A stretch of DNA of 64,000 nucleotides from UBA1447 sp964627535 (lineage in GTDB: Bacteria > Bacillota > Clostridia > Oscillospirales > Acutalibacteraceae), in assembly GCA_964627535.1 (NCBI GenBank), contig CAZVJW010000013.1, positions 1 to 64,000 on the forward strand, written 5' to 3'. The translations under genes and the position numbers were made by a program. Each line of letters begins with the position of its first letter. The stretch's first letter is position 1. The notes below the pieces were generated by a model that saw only the letters and a program-made list of their open reading frames with translations, searched no databases and was not told the origin of the DNA. Shown here piece by piece: positions 54,528 through 62,857 of this stretch.

Positions 54528-55679
54528 ATGTATACGTTTCTTCATACACTGAGAAAGTACGGGTTTTTAAAAGGCATACTCTCAATAATCACTGCTATAT
54601 CATTAGTTCTATCGATAATAGCTGGTTTATGTCCGCCGGCGGCTCCGCGCGACCATTCGAAAAATATTATATTTATTATCGGCGACGGAATGGGTGAAAA
54701 CCATTTAAAGCTGGCGAAACAGGAGCTTGGCATTGAGCTGGTGATGGAAACAATGCCGCTCAGAGGGCAATCCGAGACCAATGCATTCGGCGGTGTTGTG
54801 ACCGACAGCGCTGCAGGCGCAACCGCGCTCGCATGCGGAGTACGCACCACGAACGGCTGCGTCGGTGTTTATCCGTATGATGTATATTCCCTGGATGGAT
54901 ACCCGATTAATCTTACAGAGCTTGCAATGAGTAAGGGCATGAGCACCGGAATTGTTACAACCGACTCAACCGCGGGGGCAACACCTGCAGGCTTTTCATC
55001 TCACACTTCAGCGCGCGGCAACGCTGCTGATATATCCGCTCAACAGATCTCATCCGGAATTGACCTGATTTGGGGCGCAGCGGAAAGCACCGCGGCACAG
55101 ACGAGCATTGAAGCAGGCGGTTACAACTATATCAGCACCTTAACCGAACTCAACGCTTTGACCAAAACCGAAAAGAGTTACGGCCAATTTAACGGCGATG
55201 ACCTTTGGAAATCCGAAAGCGGCAGTGATACGCCGGTTCTTTCGCAGATGACAAACAGAGCGATTAACCTGCTTGATGACGATGAAGACGGATTTTTCCT
55301 GATGATTGAAGGCGCGCATATTGACAAATTTTCTCATTCAAATGAAACAGCGAATGCCGTTGCTTGTGTTCGGGAACTGGACAAATCAATCGCCATCGCG
55401 CTTGATTATGCCGAGGATGACGGCAACACGCTGGTTATCGTAACAGCCGACCATGAAACAGGAGCGGTGGAATTGGAAAACGGTAAATATGTTTATACCT
55501 CAGGCTCTCACTCCGGAGACAATGTGCCTTTACTCATTTATGGCTCAAGCAACTTTATCAAAAACGGTGAAGCGATAAAAAACAAGGAAGTCGCTCTTTA
55601 TACGGCCATGTCCATGGGCTTTACGTCAAAAGAATTTCCGCACAAGGTTCAGGTATATCAGCTTTTGCCGGCCGCCTGA
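54528..55679 (+). CDS. Alkaline phosphatase, membrane-anchored or secreted
   Basis: About 383 residues from an ATG after GAAGGGGG. A hydrophobic N-terminal segment (GILSIITAISLVLSIIAGL) acts as signal or anchor. The catalytic motif VTDSAAGATALACG holds the nucleophilic serine, GDGMGENHLK the first metal ligand, IEGAHIDKFSHSNE and VTADHETGAVE further zinc ligands, and SGSHSGDNVPL the last His. These define the classic alkaline phosphatase fold, which removes phosphate from many esters outside the cell. The Asp-Ser-Ala motif and all visible ligands are intact. Confidence 0.93.
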   Translation: MYTFLHTLRKYGFLKGILSIITAISLVLSIIAGLCPPAAPRDHSKNIIFIIGDGMGENHLKLAKQELGIELVMETMPLRGQSETNAFGGVVTDSAAGATALACGVRTTNGCVGVYPYDVYSLDGYPINLTELAMSKGMSTGIVTTDSTAGATPAGFSSHTSARGNAADISAQQISSGIDLIWGAAESTAAQTSIEAGGYNYISTLTELNALTKTEKSYGQFNGDDLWKSESGSDTPVLSQMTNRAINLLDDDEDGFFLMIEGAHIDKFSHSNETANAVACVRELDKSIAIALDYAEDDGNTLVIVTADHETGAVELENGKYVYTSGSHSGDNVPLLIYGSSNFIKNGEAIKNKEVALYTAMSMGFTSKEFPHKVQVYQLLPAA

Positions 55680-55702
55680 TAAATCAAATATTACTCAAAA
55701 GC

Positions 55703-55737
55703 AAAAGCCTCCCGCTTTAAATGAGCGGGAGACTTTT
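55703..55737. terminator. Bidirectional terminator after alkaline phosphatase
   Basis: AAAAGCCTCCCGCT and AGCGGGAGACTTTT form a stem with one mismatch and A/T tracts, between convergent genes. Confidence 0.88.
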
Positions 55738-55752
55738 TTTGCTGCTATAACA

Positions 55753-56229
55753 TTATATGCTGATATGCCTCTTTCCGGTAAAATCGCTTACATTAACTTT
55801 GAATAAGGTTGTGCGCTTCAGCAGATTTTCGTCAAATTCAAAACTAACGGCATCGCTGTATTTCTGCACGATGCGTGTTAGCGCAAACACTTTTTCTTCT
55901 TCACTATCGATAAATTCGGCCTTACCGCTGCCGATTATACTTTTAAAATCCATCGTAAAATCACAAGCCTTTTCCCCTGTTATCAGTTCATGGCTGCAAT
56001 CCATTTCGACGCATACAGCAGGAGCAATTTTAAGAATATCGATTTTTCTGCCTTCGGCTGCGCTGTGAAAATATAATGTTATAACACCGTTTTCTTCGCT
56101 GCATCCGAAATTCAGAGGAACAACATAGGGCTTGCCGTTATCCACCATTGCAAGCCTGCAAACATCGCATTTATCCAGTATTGCGAGGATTTCATTGAAA
56201 TCTGAAAGCTCTCTGTCTTTTCTTCTCAT
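55753..56229 (-). CDS. NimA-like FMN-binding (pyridoxamine 5'-phosphate oxidase-fold) protein
   Basis: A 158-residue split-barrel flavoprotein: VCRLAMVDNGKPYVVPLNFG near residue 23, YFHSAAEGRKIDIL near residue 53 and GSGKAEFIDSEEEKVFAL near residue 107 are the pattern of the NimA/PNPOx-like 2 family. Members bind FMN and may reduce nitroimidazoles or other small compounds; the true role is usually unknown. It begins 10 bp after the beta-galactosidase gene and is probably co-transcribed. Confidence 0.83.
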   Translation of the reverse strand: MRRKDRELSDFNEILAILDKCDVCRLAMVDNGKPYVVPLNFGCSEENGVITLYFHSAAEGRKIDILKIAPAVCVEMDCSHELITGEKACDFTMDFKSIIGSGKAEFIDSEEEKVFALTRIVQKYSDAVSFEFDENLLKRTTLFKVNVSDFTGKRHISI

Positions 56230-56239
56230 ACATTATCCC

Positions 56240-59200
56240 CTAAAACATTTCCATCGTAAAATCGAGTGTGTACCGCCCGCCCTTGAGGCGCTCGGATGAA
56301 TTCAGATTAGTGCTCCATGCTATATCACCGCCAATGGGGCTGTGAGCCGCGTCAATATGCAGATAGGCTTCCTCGCGCCGCAGCAGTTCATGCTCATGGC
56401 GGGCTGCCTGATAGTCAACAACAGTGTTATGATGAATATCAAAGTGAAACGGCTTTCCGGATGAGACGCGCAGCGCCTTTCCCTCTTTGTTTATCAGCCT
56501 GACATATCTTGTTCTTTCATGTCCGCCGTTTTCCGAAGGCGGAATAAAAGCAAAATGCTGATTTTCAACAGTTGAACTGTAAACGCCCAGCGGAGCGCTC
56601 AGGAACCTGTCCGGATAGCTTTCGTTGCTGCCGCAGCCAAAGTATTCCAGCTTTTCAAAGCCCCGAGGAATAATAAGTTCCACACCAATCCTTGGCAATG
56701 CTCCGATAGATTCGTCAATATCAATGATAAAGCTGATATCAATCTTTTCGTCACTATGAATCACATAACAGATTTTCCCCGAAAGGTTATCATCACTGTG
56801 ATATTTAAACGGGAATTCCAGGCGCACCGAGCAATCGCTTTTGAATATTTCCGCCTTCCCCGCTTTATATTGAAGACCACGCACCTTCACAAACTCACCG
56901 AACCAACCCCATCCGGGGGCGGCATCCAGACCGCTGAACGGGCGGTCGAGGCAGGGGGATGCTCCGCCGTAAAGGTAAGAAATATTGTTTTTTTCAAGTG
57001 CAACAATGGTTCCCTTCAGGGTGTCGAAAGTCATTCTACATTTTTCGTTATAAACGATAATCGAATTATCATCTGTCTGCACAAACGGCGCGTCATTAGC
57101 GGATGTAACTTCCTCGGATACAGCACCGCCGGATGGCAGCCAAAATTGGAATTCCGCTATCCCCTCACCTTTATTGGCAAAAAAGGTGCCTTGCTTTCGG
57201 ATGTTGCCTACATCAACAGCGTATTCGCATCCTTCTTTGAATTCATACTCAAATTCGACATTGAATTCAGCGTTTTGCATCGGATGCAAATCGGGGGTTT
57301 CCAAAACTTTATCCAAAATGATAATACCGTTTTCTTTAAGTTTTGCTGTCAGTTCAATCTCGCCGCACATATTTTCAACGCAAAGGTTTCGAATGAGGAA
57401 ACTGTATGGTTTTTTACTCCATTCCGATGGCGTCGAACCGTCTGCGCGTTCGATTTGTACCGGCGAGTACGCAATACGTAATTCATGCGCAACGGGCTTC
57501 CAAGTCAGGTCCGGCAGAACTACGCCGTTGTTTGTCATAAAAAGCGGCACCTCGGAATCGGTATAGCTTTCATTGAAGTCTCCGCCATAGGCAAAATACT
57601 CCTCGCCGGCCGCGGTTTTGTTCAGCAGGCATTTATCCTGCCAGTCCCAAACATAACCGCCCTGAAAACGGGGATAATCCTTCGTAAACTGTATAAATTT
57701 TGAAAGCCCGCCGCCCGAATTGCATATCTGATAAAGAAATTCCACTAAAATGACAGGCCTGCTGTCTTCGGGGTCGCAGAGCATTTTTAAAATATTATCC
57801 GTAGTTGCATACATATTCCCCCGAATATCCGAAATGTTTTTACCGGGGCTGCCCGCCTCATACTGGCAAAGTCTTGTTTTGTCATATTCCTTGATAAAGC
57901 CGTACATCGCAGCATGATTAGCGCCGGTTCCGCTTTCATTGCCCAGCGACCAGGAATATATGGATGGATGATTTTTATAATTCTGCACCATACGAACCGC
58001 GCGCTCCAAGAAGTTGGTTGCATACGAGGGGTTGTGGGTTAACGCGCCGGAAACCCCGTGCGTTTCGACATTGCATTCACACACCAACAGAATCCCGTAC
58101 TCATCGCACAAATCGTACCATTCCGGCATATCGGGATAATGGCAGGTGCGCACAGAGTTGATGTTCATGCGCTTCATCTGTCTGATTTCTTCTGTCATAT
58201 GCTCGACCGAAAGCGTTCTGCCTGTGCGATAAGTATGCTCATGGCGGTTAACACCGCGTATAATCAGCCGCCTGCCATTAAGCAGGACGATTCCATTTTT
58301 AACTTCAACCTTTTTAAAACCTATTTTAACCGCTTCAATATCAACAACCTGCCCGTGAGGCGCGAGGAGTTCCACAACAAGTGTGTACATTTTCGGCGTT
58401 TCCGGCGTCCATTTTATAATATTATTCACATTGAAACATATGCGCGCGGTGTTGGCAGTCGGAACCCTGTCGGTCCGGTATTCTGCGGAAGCAATGATTT
58501 CTCCGGTGCCTTCGCAGAGTTTATGATTCATATCGTAAATCGAAGCCCGAACCGAATAATCCGCAAAAAACGGCTTGCGGGAAACAGTTACATCACAGAT
58601 AACGCTGCCGTTATCTCTGTAAAGGTCAACATCAACATCCGCCTTAATATCCTCAATAGCGGTTTCGGGCTTAGCAATCAAATACACGCTTCTGTAAATA
58701 CCCGAAAGATGCCAGTAATCCTGGTCTTCAAAATAGGTGCTGTCGGCAAACCGCATCACCTGCAAAGCCATCAGATTTTCGCCGGATTTCAAAAAATCCG
58801 TAACATCGAATTCACCGGGGAGCTTGCTGTCCTGCGCATAGCCGACAGGCTCGCCGTTAATCCACAAATAATAAGCGGCTTCAACGCCTTCAAAACGCAA
58901 TATTTTTCTGCGGCCTTCAAAATGCCCGGGAACAACAAAGCTGCGAAGGTAGCAGCCTGTCGGATTTTCCTTGGGGACAAAAGGCGGATTCGGAACATCC
59001 CGTTCATTCGTTTTCGGCGTAATGGTATAGCGATGGTCTTTATCATCCGCCCACGGATAGATATAATTTGTATAAATAGGGCTTGAAAATCCCTGAAGTT
59101 CCCAGTTACCCGGAACTGTTATTGCCGAAAATTCTCCCTTATAACCGGGCCTGAAAAAATCATCAACCAAATCGGGATTTTTATAAAGCTTAAATTGATA

Positions 59201-59368
59201 TTCCCCGTTTAAACAAATGATGTTGGAGGAAGTGTTGGGTTTGCACGCTATCGCAGCTTCAAGCGTTTCATAAGCGCCGAAACGTGTATGGGCCGGCAAC
59301 CGGTTGATTGAGGTCACGGAAATGTTCTCCCAATCCGGACTGGTGTGAAATTCTTTACGAACATTCAT
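56240..59368 (-). CDS. Beta-galactosidase, glycoside hydrolase family 2 (LacZ type)
   Basis: A 1042-residue protein with the full LacZ layout: sugar-binding jelly roll (DFFRPGYKGEFSAITVPGNW), immunoglobulin-like domains, the barrel with RTCHYPDMPEWYDLCDEYG, acid/base glutamate in SWSLGNESGTGANH and nucleophile glutamate in RPVILVEFLYQICNSGGG, and the C-terminal beta-sandwich (Bgal_small_N). There is no signal peptide, so it acts inside the cell on lactose or other beta-galactosides. The nucleophile region differs from the usual CEYAHAMGNS (Tyr to Phe, AHAMG to LYQIC), which hints at altered substrate. The promoter region holds a MITE-like repeat. Confidence 0.92.
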   Translation of the reverse strand: MNVRKEFHTSPDWENISVTSINRLPAHTRFGAYETLEAAIACKPNTSSNIICLNGEYQFKLYKNPDLVDDFFRPGYKGEFSAITVPGNWELQGFSSPIYTNYIYPWADDKDHRYTITPKTNERDVPNPPFVPKENPTGCYLRSFVVPGHFEGRRKILRFEGVEAAYYLWINGEPVGYAQDSKLPGEFDVTDFLKSGENLMALQVMRFADSTYFEDQDYWHLSGIYRSVYLIAKPETAIEDIKADVDVDLYRDNGSVICDVTVSRKPFFADYSVRASIYDMNHKLCEGTGEIIASAEYRTDRVPTANTARICFNVNNIIKWTPETPKMYTLVVELLAPHGQVVDIEAVKIGFKKVEVKNGIVLLNGRRLIIRGVNRHEHTYRTGRTLSVEHMTEEIRQMKRMNINSVRTCHYPDMPEWYDLCDEYGILLVCECNVETHGVSGALTHNPSYATNFLERAVRMVQNYKNHPSIYSWSLGNESGTGANHAAMYGFIKEYDKTRLCQYEAGSPGKNISDIRGNMYATTDNILKMLCDPEDSRPVILVEFLYQICNSGGGLSKFIQFTKDYPRFQGGYVWDWQDKCLLNKTAAGEEYFAYGGDFNESYTDSEVPLFMTNNGVVLPDLTWKPVAHELRIAYSPVQIERADGSTPSEWSKKPYSFLIRNLCVENMCGEIELTAKLKENGIIILDKVLETPDLHPMQNAEFNVEFEYEFKEGCEYAVDVGNIRKQGTFFANKGEGIAEFQFWLPSGGAVSEEVTSANDAPFVQTDDNSIIVYNEKCRMTFDTLKGTIVALEKNNISYLYGGASPCLDRPFSGLDAAPGWGWFGEFVKVRGLQYKAGKAEIFKSDCSVRLEFPFKYHSDDNLSGKICYVIHSDEKIDISFIIDIDESIGALPRIGVELIIPRGFEKLEYFGCGSNESYPDRFLSAPLGVYSSTVENQHFAFIPPSENGGHERTRYVRLINKEGKALRVSSGKPFHFDIHHNTVVDYQAARHEHELLRREEAYLHIDAAHSPIGGDIAWSTNLNSSERLKGGRYTLDFTMEMF

Positions 59369-59424
59369 AAAATTCTCCTTATAATCAACAGGTTATAACC
59401 GTTAAACTTTATTAATTGACAGTT

Positions 59425-59506
59425 ATACTAATCCCGATTATAAACCTCTATGAAATCAAACAAAAACCTTTGATTTATACTATTCTCCATTTTAATGCAG
59501 AATAGT
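59425..59506 (-). repeat. Inverted partial copy of the MITE-like repeat
   Basis: TATACTAATCCCGATTATAA at its left is the reverse complement of the right terminus of the elements at 38891 and 41278, followed by the shared core in reverse (ATCAAACAAAAACCTTTGAT). The far end AGAATAGT is an imperfect match to the terminal repeat and forms a small hairpin with ACTATTCT. It is shorter (about 80 bp) than the 99-bp copies. Confidence 0.6.
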
Positions 59507-59545
59507 ATTATGGGTTTGTGTGCCGGTCAAAATTACAGCAGCTTT

Positions 59546-60436
59546 TCATTTTGGTTCAACATCAATAACAACCAGCTCAGGCGGATTGAAAATACGCGGG
59601 AAAGCGTCATATTTCGCTCTTGCCGGAGAACTGCCGGAAAAAATTGTTTTTACAGCTTGCGGCAGTGTATCGTATTTTGTCAAACCTCTGCCGACTATTT
59701 GAACTGTATTGTTATATTTATACAAGCCGCCCGCATACTTTGGAAAAAAGCCTTGCCCAGGAGCAAACAGCCCGTTTAACAGAAACGGTATCCGCCATTG
59801 ACCGCCGTGCGCGTGCCCGGCGAGTATCAGATTAAAATCCGTCTTTTTATAGGTCTCAACCAATTCGGCACGGTGTGACAAAAGTATTGAAAAATCCTGT
59901 GTCACATTATTTGAAAATGCAGAAAGCTGATCCTCAAATGCCGTTTTTGCAATATCCGGGTCATCAACACCGCAAACATAAATCTTTTGTCCTTTGACTT
60001 CAATCTCTTGGCTATCACCTTCCAAAACTTCGACACCTGTACTGCGAATAACATTTTTTATCCCTTCCACATCTTTTGTCATATATTCATGGTTTCCGGT
60101 AACATAAAAGCAAGGGCATATCGTTGATACTCCTTTAAGCAGCATGGTTGAGCCTTCATATGGCCTGTACTTGACATAAATGTCACCCGTCAGCATGATC
60201 AAATCCGGATTTTGCTTTTTTATTTCCTCCAGCGCTTCTCGCTGGTTTTCGCCGAATACATAGCCATGCAAATCGGTAATCAGCACAATTCGAAACGGAT
60301 TTTCGATTTTTTCCGTCTGAATATAGTAATTCATTACTTGAATTCCGTTGGAAAGCGCGGCGGCCGATAAAAAAGCCATCGGCACGGTTAACACCGCGGC
60401 GGCAACAATGATTGACTTTTTTGTGTTCTTTTTCAT
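59546..60436 (-). CDS. YkuE-like metallophosphoesterase with N-terminal membrane anchor
   Basis: A 296-residue calcineurin-like phosphoesterase. A hydrophobic segment (IIVAAAVLTVPMAFLSAAAL) anchors it. Metal-binding motifs: VLITDLHGYVFG (DxH), MLTGDIYV (GD), YVTGNHEYM (GNHE), HRAEL, and GHAHGGQWRIPF (GHxH). The end PGQGFFPKYAGGLY is typical of the YkuE/YaeI group, which has been reported to hydrolyse phospholipid or UDP-sugar head groups in some bacteria. Its job here is unknown. It is divergent from the next gene. Confidence 0.88.
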   Translation of the reverse strand: MKKNTKKSIIVAAAVLTVPMAFLSAAALSNGIQVMNYYIQTEKIENPFRIVLITDLHGYVFGENQREALEEIKKQNPDLIMLTGDIYVKYRPYEGSTMLLKGVSTICPCFYVTGNHEYMTKDVEGIKNVIRSTGVEVLEGDSQEIEVKGQKIYVCGVDDPDIAKTAFEDQLSAFSNNVTQDFSILLSHRAELVETYKKTDFNLILAGHAHGGQWRIPFLLNGLFAPGQGFFPKYAGGLYKYNNTVQIVGRGLTKYDTLPQAVKTIFSGSSPARAKYDAFPRIFNPPELVVIDVEPK

Positions 60437-60610
60437 ATTACCTCTTTTTCACGATGAGACTTCGTTGTGTTGTTGGCGTTATTGTATCTTTTTCTCTTTT
60501 CAATGTCAATGCAAGCATAAAAAACCAGGCATTGAATTTCGGCTCAATCTTTGATATATTATCATATATTGAATTCCGCTTAACTTTTAAAATAACAGAA
60601 AGGTGTTTAT

Positions 60611-62716
60611 ATGATTTTTATTTATATTGCACTCGGAATTTTGGCAGCGGCGGCAATCTGGATTATAACAGATATTGTTATTGCACTTACAAAAAAACCG
60701 ATACCCGATTTGCCAAAGGTGCCGCATAATTCCTCCGGCCTTACCATGCTGTATCAGGTTTTACCAACACCGGAAAGCGTTCCCGAAAATATCGTTATTG
60801 ACGAAAATTTTATTGCCGAATGTATAAAGCCCACCGTTGATAATATAAACAGCCGTTACGACTGCGCGGATTTCGGACTTTTATTTTTGCTCCGATTTTA
60901 CAAGGATTACAAGGAAATACTTCCCGAAGGTATTAAAGAAACGATAAAGAAAACATTTTTGAATTTTAAATATTGGATGGACGAACCGGGTGAGGACAGC
61001 ATGTGCTATTGGTCCGAAAACCATCAGATGATGTTTGCGGTTTGCGAATATCTGGCAGGCATGGAATGGCAAAGTGAAATATTCGTAAACAGCGGGATGA
61101 CCGGCGAAGAGCATAGTAAGAAGGCGCTCAACCGCATCAATATTTGGCTTGAGCAAAGGTTCCTTTTCGGTTTTTCGGAATGGTACAGCAACAACTATTA
61201 CGCCGAAGACATTGCGCCGATGGCCAACTATATTCAATATTCGAATGACAAAGATTCGGTTGAAAGAATGAAGATTGTTTTCGATTTGCTTTGGTTCGAT
61301 GTTGCAACGCACAGCGTCAATAACACCTTTGTGGCTTCCAGCAGCAGAATGTACGGCGGCAACAAATCATCGGATAAGGGCGGCAACAGCATCAAAGATG
61401 AAATGAAAATCATTTGGAAAAACGCAACTGCAGAATCATTGGCTGCCGAAGCCGGTGAGACAAATTTTAATTTCAGCAATGTTGAATTCAAACTGAAGCT
61501 ATGCGGGCAAATGTCCCGCAATTTTGCGGTGATGTACGAAGCAGGCTGCTACAAGGTGCCGGATATCATTCGAAAAATCGGTGAAGACAGTGAGCCGGCT
61601 GTTATAAAATCCTCTTCCGGATTATCGGTTGACGACATGGAGCAAGAAGGGCTTATCGGGCAGGACGCCGGACAAATTATGGCGCAATTAGGCGCCGAGA
61701 CCTTTACGAATCACAAGGTAATCGGAAACACTTTAAAATATATCGCAAAAAACAAAATGTTCCGCAACACCTTTGTGAACCCGTTTAAATACCTTGATAT
61801 TAAATTGCTTAGGCTGCTGAAGGTGCCGAAGGCTTTAAGCAAAAACTTTACGCTGATGACAAACGGCATTCCGCTCTCCAGAGGCAATGTTTATTTTTAC
61901 AGAACACCTTATTATTCGCTTTCCACCGCGGTCGCTCAAAATGTTGACTCCTGCGGAGCGCAGGGGCATATATGGACCGCAAACATCGCTCCCGATTTAA
62001 CGCTTTACACAACGCAGCCCGCCCGCGACGATAAAAACGATGCAAAACACAGCGAGTCACCGGGCTATTGGGTCGGCAACGGCAGGCAGCCGATGAGCGT
62101 GCAGGATGAAACCATTAATATAACCATTTACAAGATACCGAAAAAGAAACGTCTGCTCGAATTCAGGATTGCCGGTATTTCCCACGCATATGTACCCAAA
62201 AGCTTGTATGACCGCCTTGATATTTACGATAACTTGATGTTCGGACAAAGGGGTAATGTTCTTGTTGCGATGATTGCAAACGGGCCCCTTGAATACCGGC
62301 CATATGAACAAAAAGGAGCCGAAGCACTGCGTTACATAAAACCTGCCGGCAGCGCCGAGGATGGCAAGGGTTGTGAATTTGACCTGGTTCGGCACGGCGG
62401 AGATTTTCACAGCTATATAACGGAACTTTCCGACACCGACAACGAAAGCTTTGAGAAGTTTAAAGAGCGGATAATAAAAAATGCCGCCACATTTACGGAC
62501 GGTACAGTTGAATACAACTCGAGGGGCAAGACTTATTCCGTGGGTTACGACAAAACATTTTTAATAGACGGGCAAGCGCAGCCGCTTGAATACGAACGAT
62601 TCAACAGCAAGTATTCGTTAACACAAAGAAAAGCCGATACAATAACAATCAGTTATGAAGGTGAGACACTACTGCTGAATTTTAAAAACAAGAAACGAGA
62701 GATAATAAAAGATTAA
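60611..62716 (+). CDS. Membrane-anchored protein of unknown function, about 700 residues
   Basis: 701 residues with an N-terminal membrane helix (MIFIYIALGILAAAAIWIIT) and the rest outside or inside by one anchor. The first 350 residues look alpha-helical with repeated aromatic pairs (DFGLLFLLRFYKDY, SMCYWSENHQMMFAVCEYLA, EWYSNNYYAEDIAPMANYIQ). The latter half is beta-rich (RGNVYFYRTPYYSLSTAVAQ, GYWVGNGRQPMSVQDETINI). This helical-barrel plus beta-sandwich order recalls polysaccharide lyases and glycosidases such as heparinase-type enzymes, but I do not recognise a specific family, so no function is claimed. A terminator follows directly. The ribosome binding site is AAAGGTG. Confidence 0.75.
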   Translation: MIFIYIALGILAAAAIWIITDIVIALTKKPIPDLPKVPHNSSGLTMLYQVLPTPESVPENIVIDENFIAECIKPTVDNINSRYDCADFGLLFLLRFYKDYKEILPEGIKETIKKTFLNFKYWMDEPGEDSMCYWSENHQMMFAVCEYLAGMEWQSEIFVNSGMTGEEHSKKALNRINIWLEQRFLFGFSEWYSNNYYAEDIAPMANYIQYSNDKDSVERMKIVFDLLWFDVATHSVNNTFVASSSRMYGGNKSSDKGGNSIKDEMKIIWKNATAESLAAEAGETNFNFSNVEFKLKLCGQMSRNFAVMYEAGCYKVPDIIRKIGEDSEPAVIKSSSGLSVDDMEQEGLIGQDAGQIMAQLGAETFTNHKVIGNTLKYIAKNKMFRNTFVNPFKYLDIKLLRLLKVPKALSKNFTLMTNGIPLSRGNVYFYRTPYYSLSTAVAQNVDSCGAQGHIWTANIAPDLTLYTTQPARDDKNDAKHSESPGYWVGNGRQPMSVQDETINITIYKIPKKKRLLEFRIAGISHAYVPKSLYDRLDIYDNLMFGQRGNVLVAMIANGPLEYRPYEQKGAEALRYIKPAGSAEDGKGCEFDLVRHGGDFHSYITELSDTDNESFEKFKERIIKNAATFTDGTVEYNSRGKTYSVGYDKTFLIDGQAQPLEYERFNSKYSLTQRKADTITISYEGETLLLNFKNKKREIIKD

Positions 62717-62726
62717 TGGATAGAAC

Positions 62727-62749
62727 AAACGGGGCGACAGCCCCGTTTT
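62727..62749 (+). terminator. Terminator after the membrane-anchored orphan
   Basis: AAACGGGGC, GACA loop, GCCCCGTTTT, a short stem with a partial T-tract, 11 bp after the stop codon. Confidence 0.85.
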
Positions 62750-62793
62750 GTTGTTAGTATATCTTTTAACTATTACCGGTTGATATGAAAATT

Positions 62794-62823
62794 TTGATAT
62801 ATATGGTCAAGAATACGTATAAG
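62794..62823 (+). promoter_or_regulatory. Possible promoter of the AraC-GyrB fusion gene
   Basis: TTGATA, 18 bp, TATAAG, about 35 bp before the start codon. Confidence 0.45.
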
Positions 62824-62857
62824 TTTTATGGTATTCTGATGTTGTGAGGTGACACAA

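Noticed and set aside
56756..57481. Plus-strand open frame of 241 codons
   Set aside because: Also a shadow of the beta-galactosidase gene on the opposite strand.
58058..59086. Long plus-strand open frame of 342 codons
   Set aside because: It is antisense to the GH2 beta-galactosidase, which has clear family motifs throughout. The translation has no recognisable domain.
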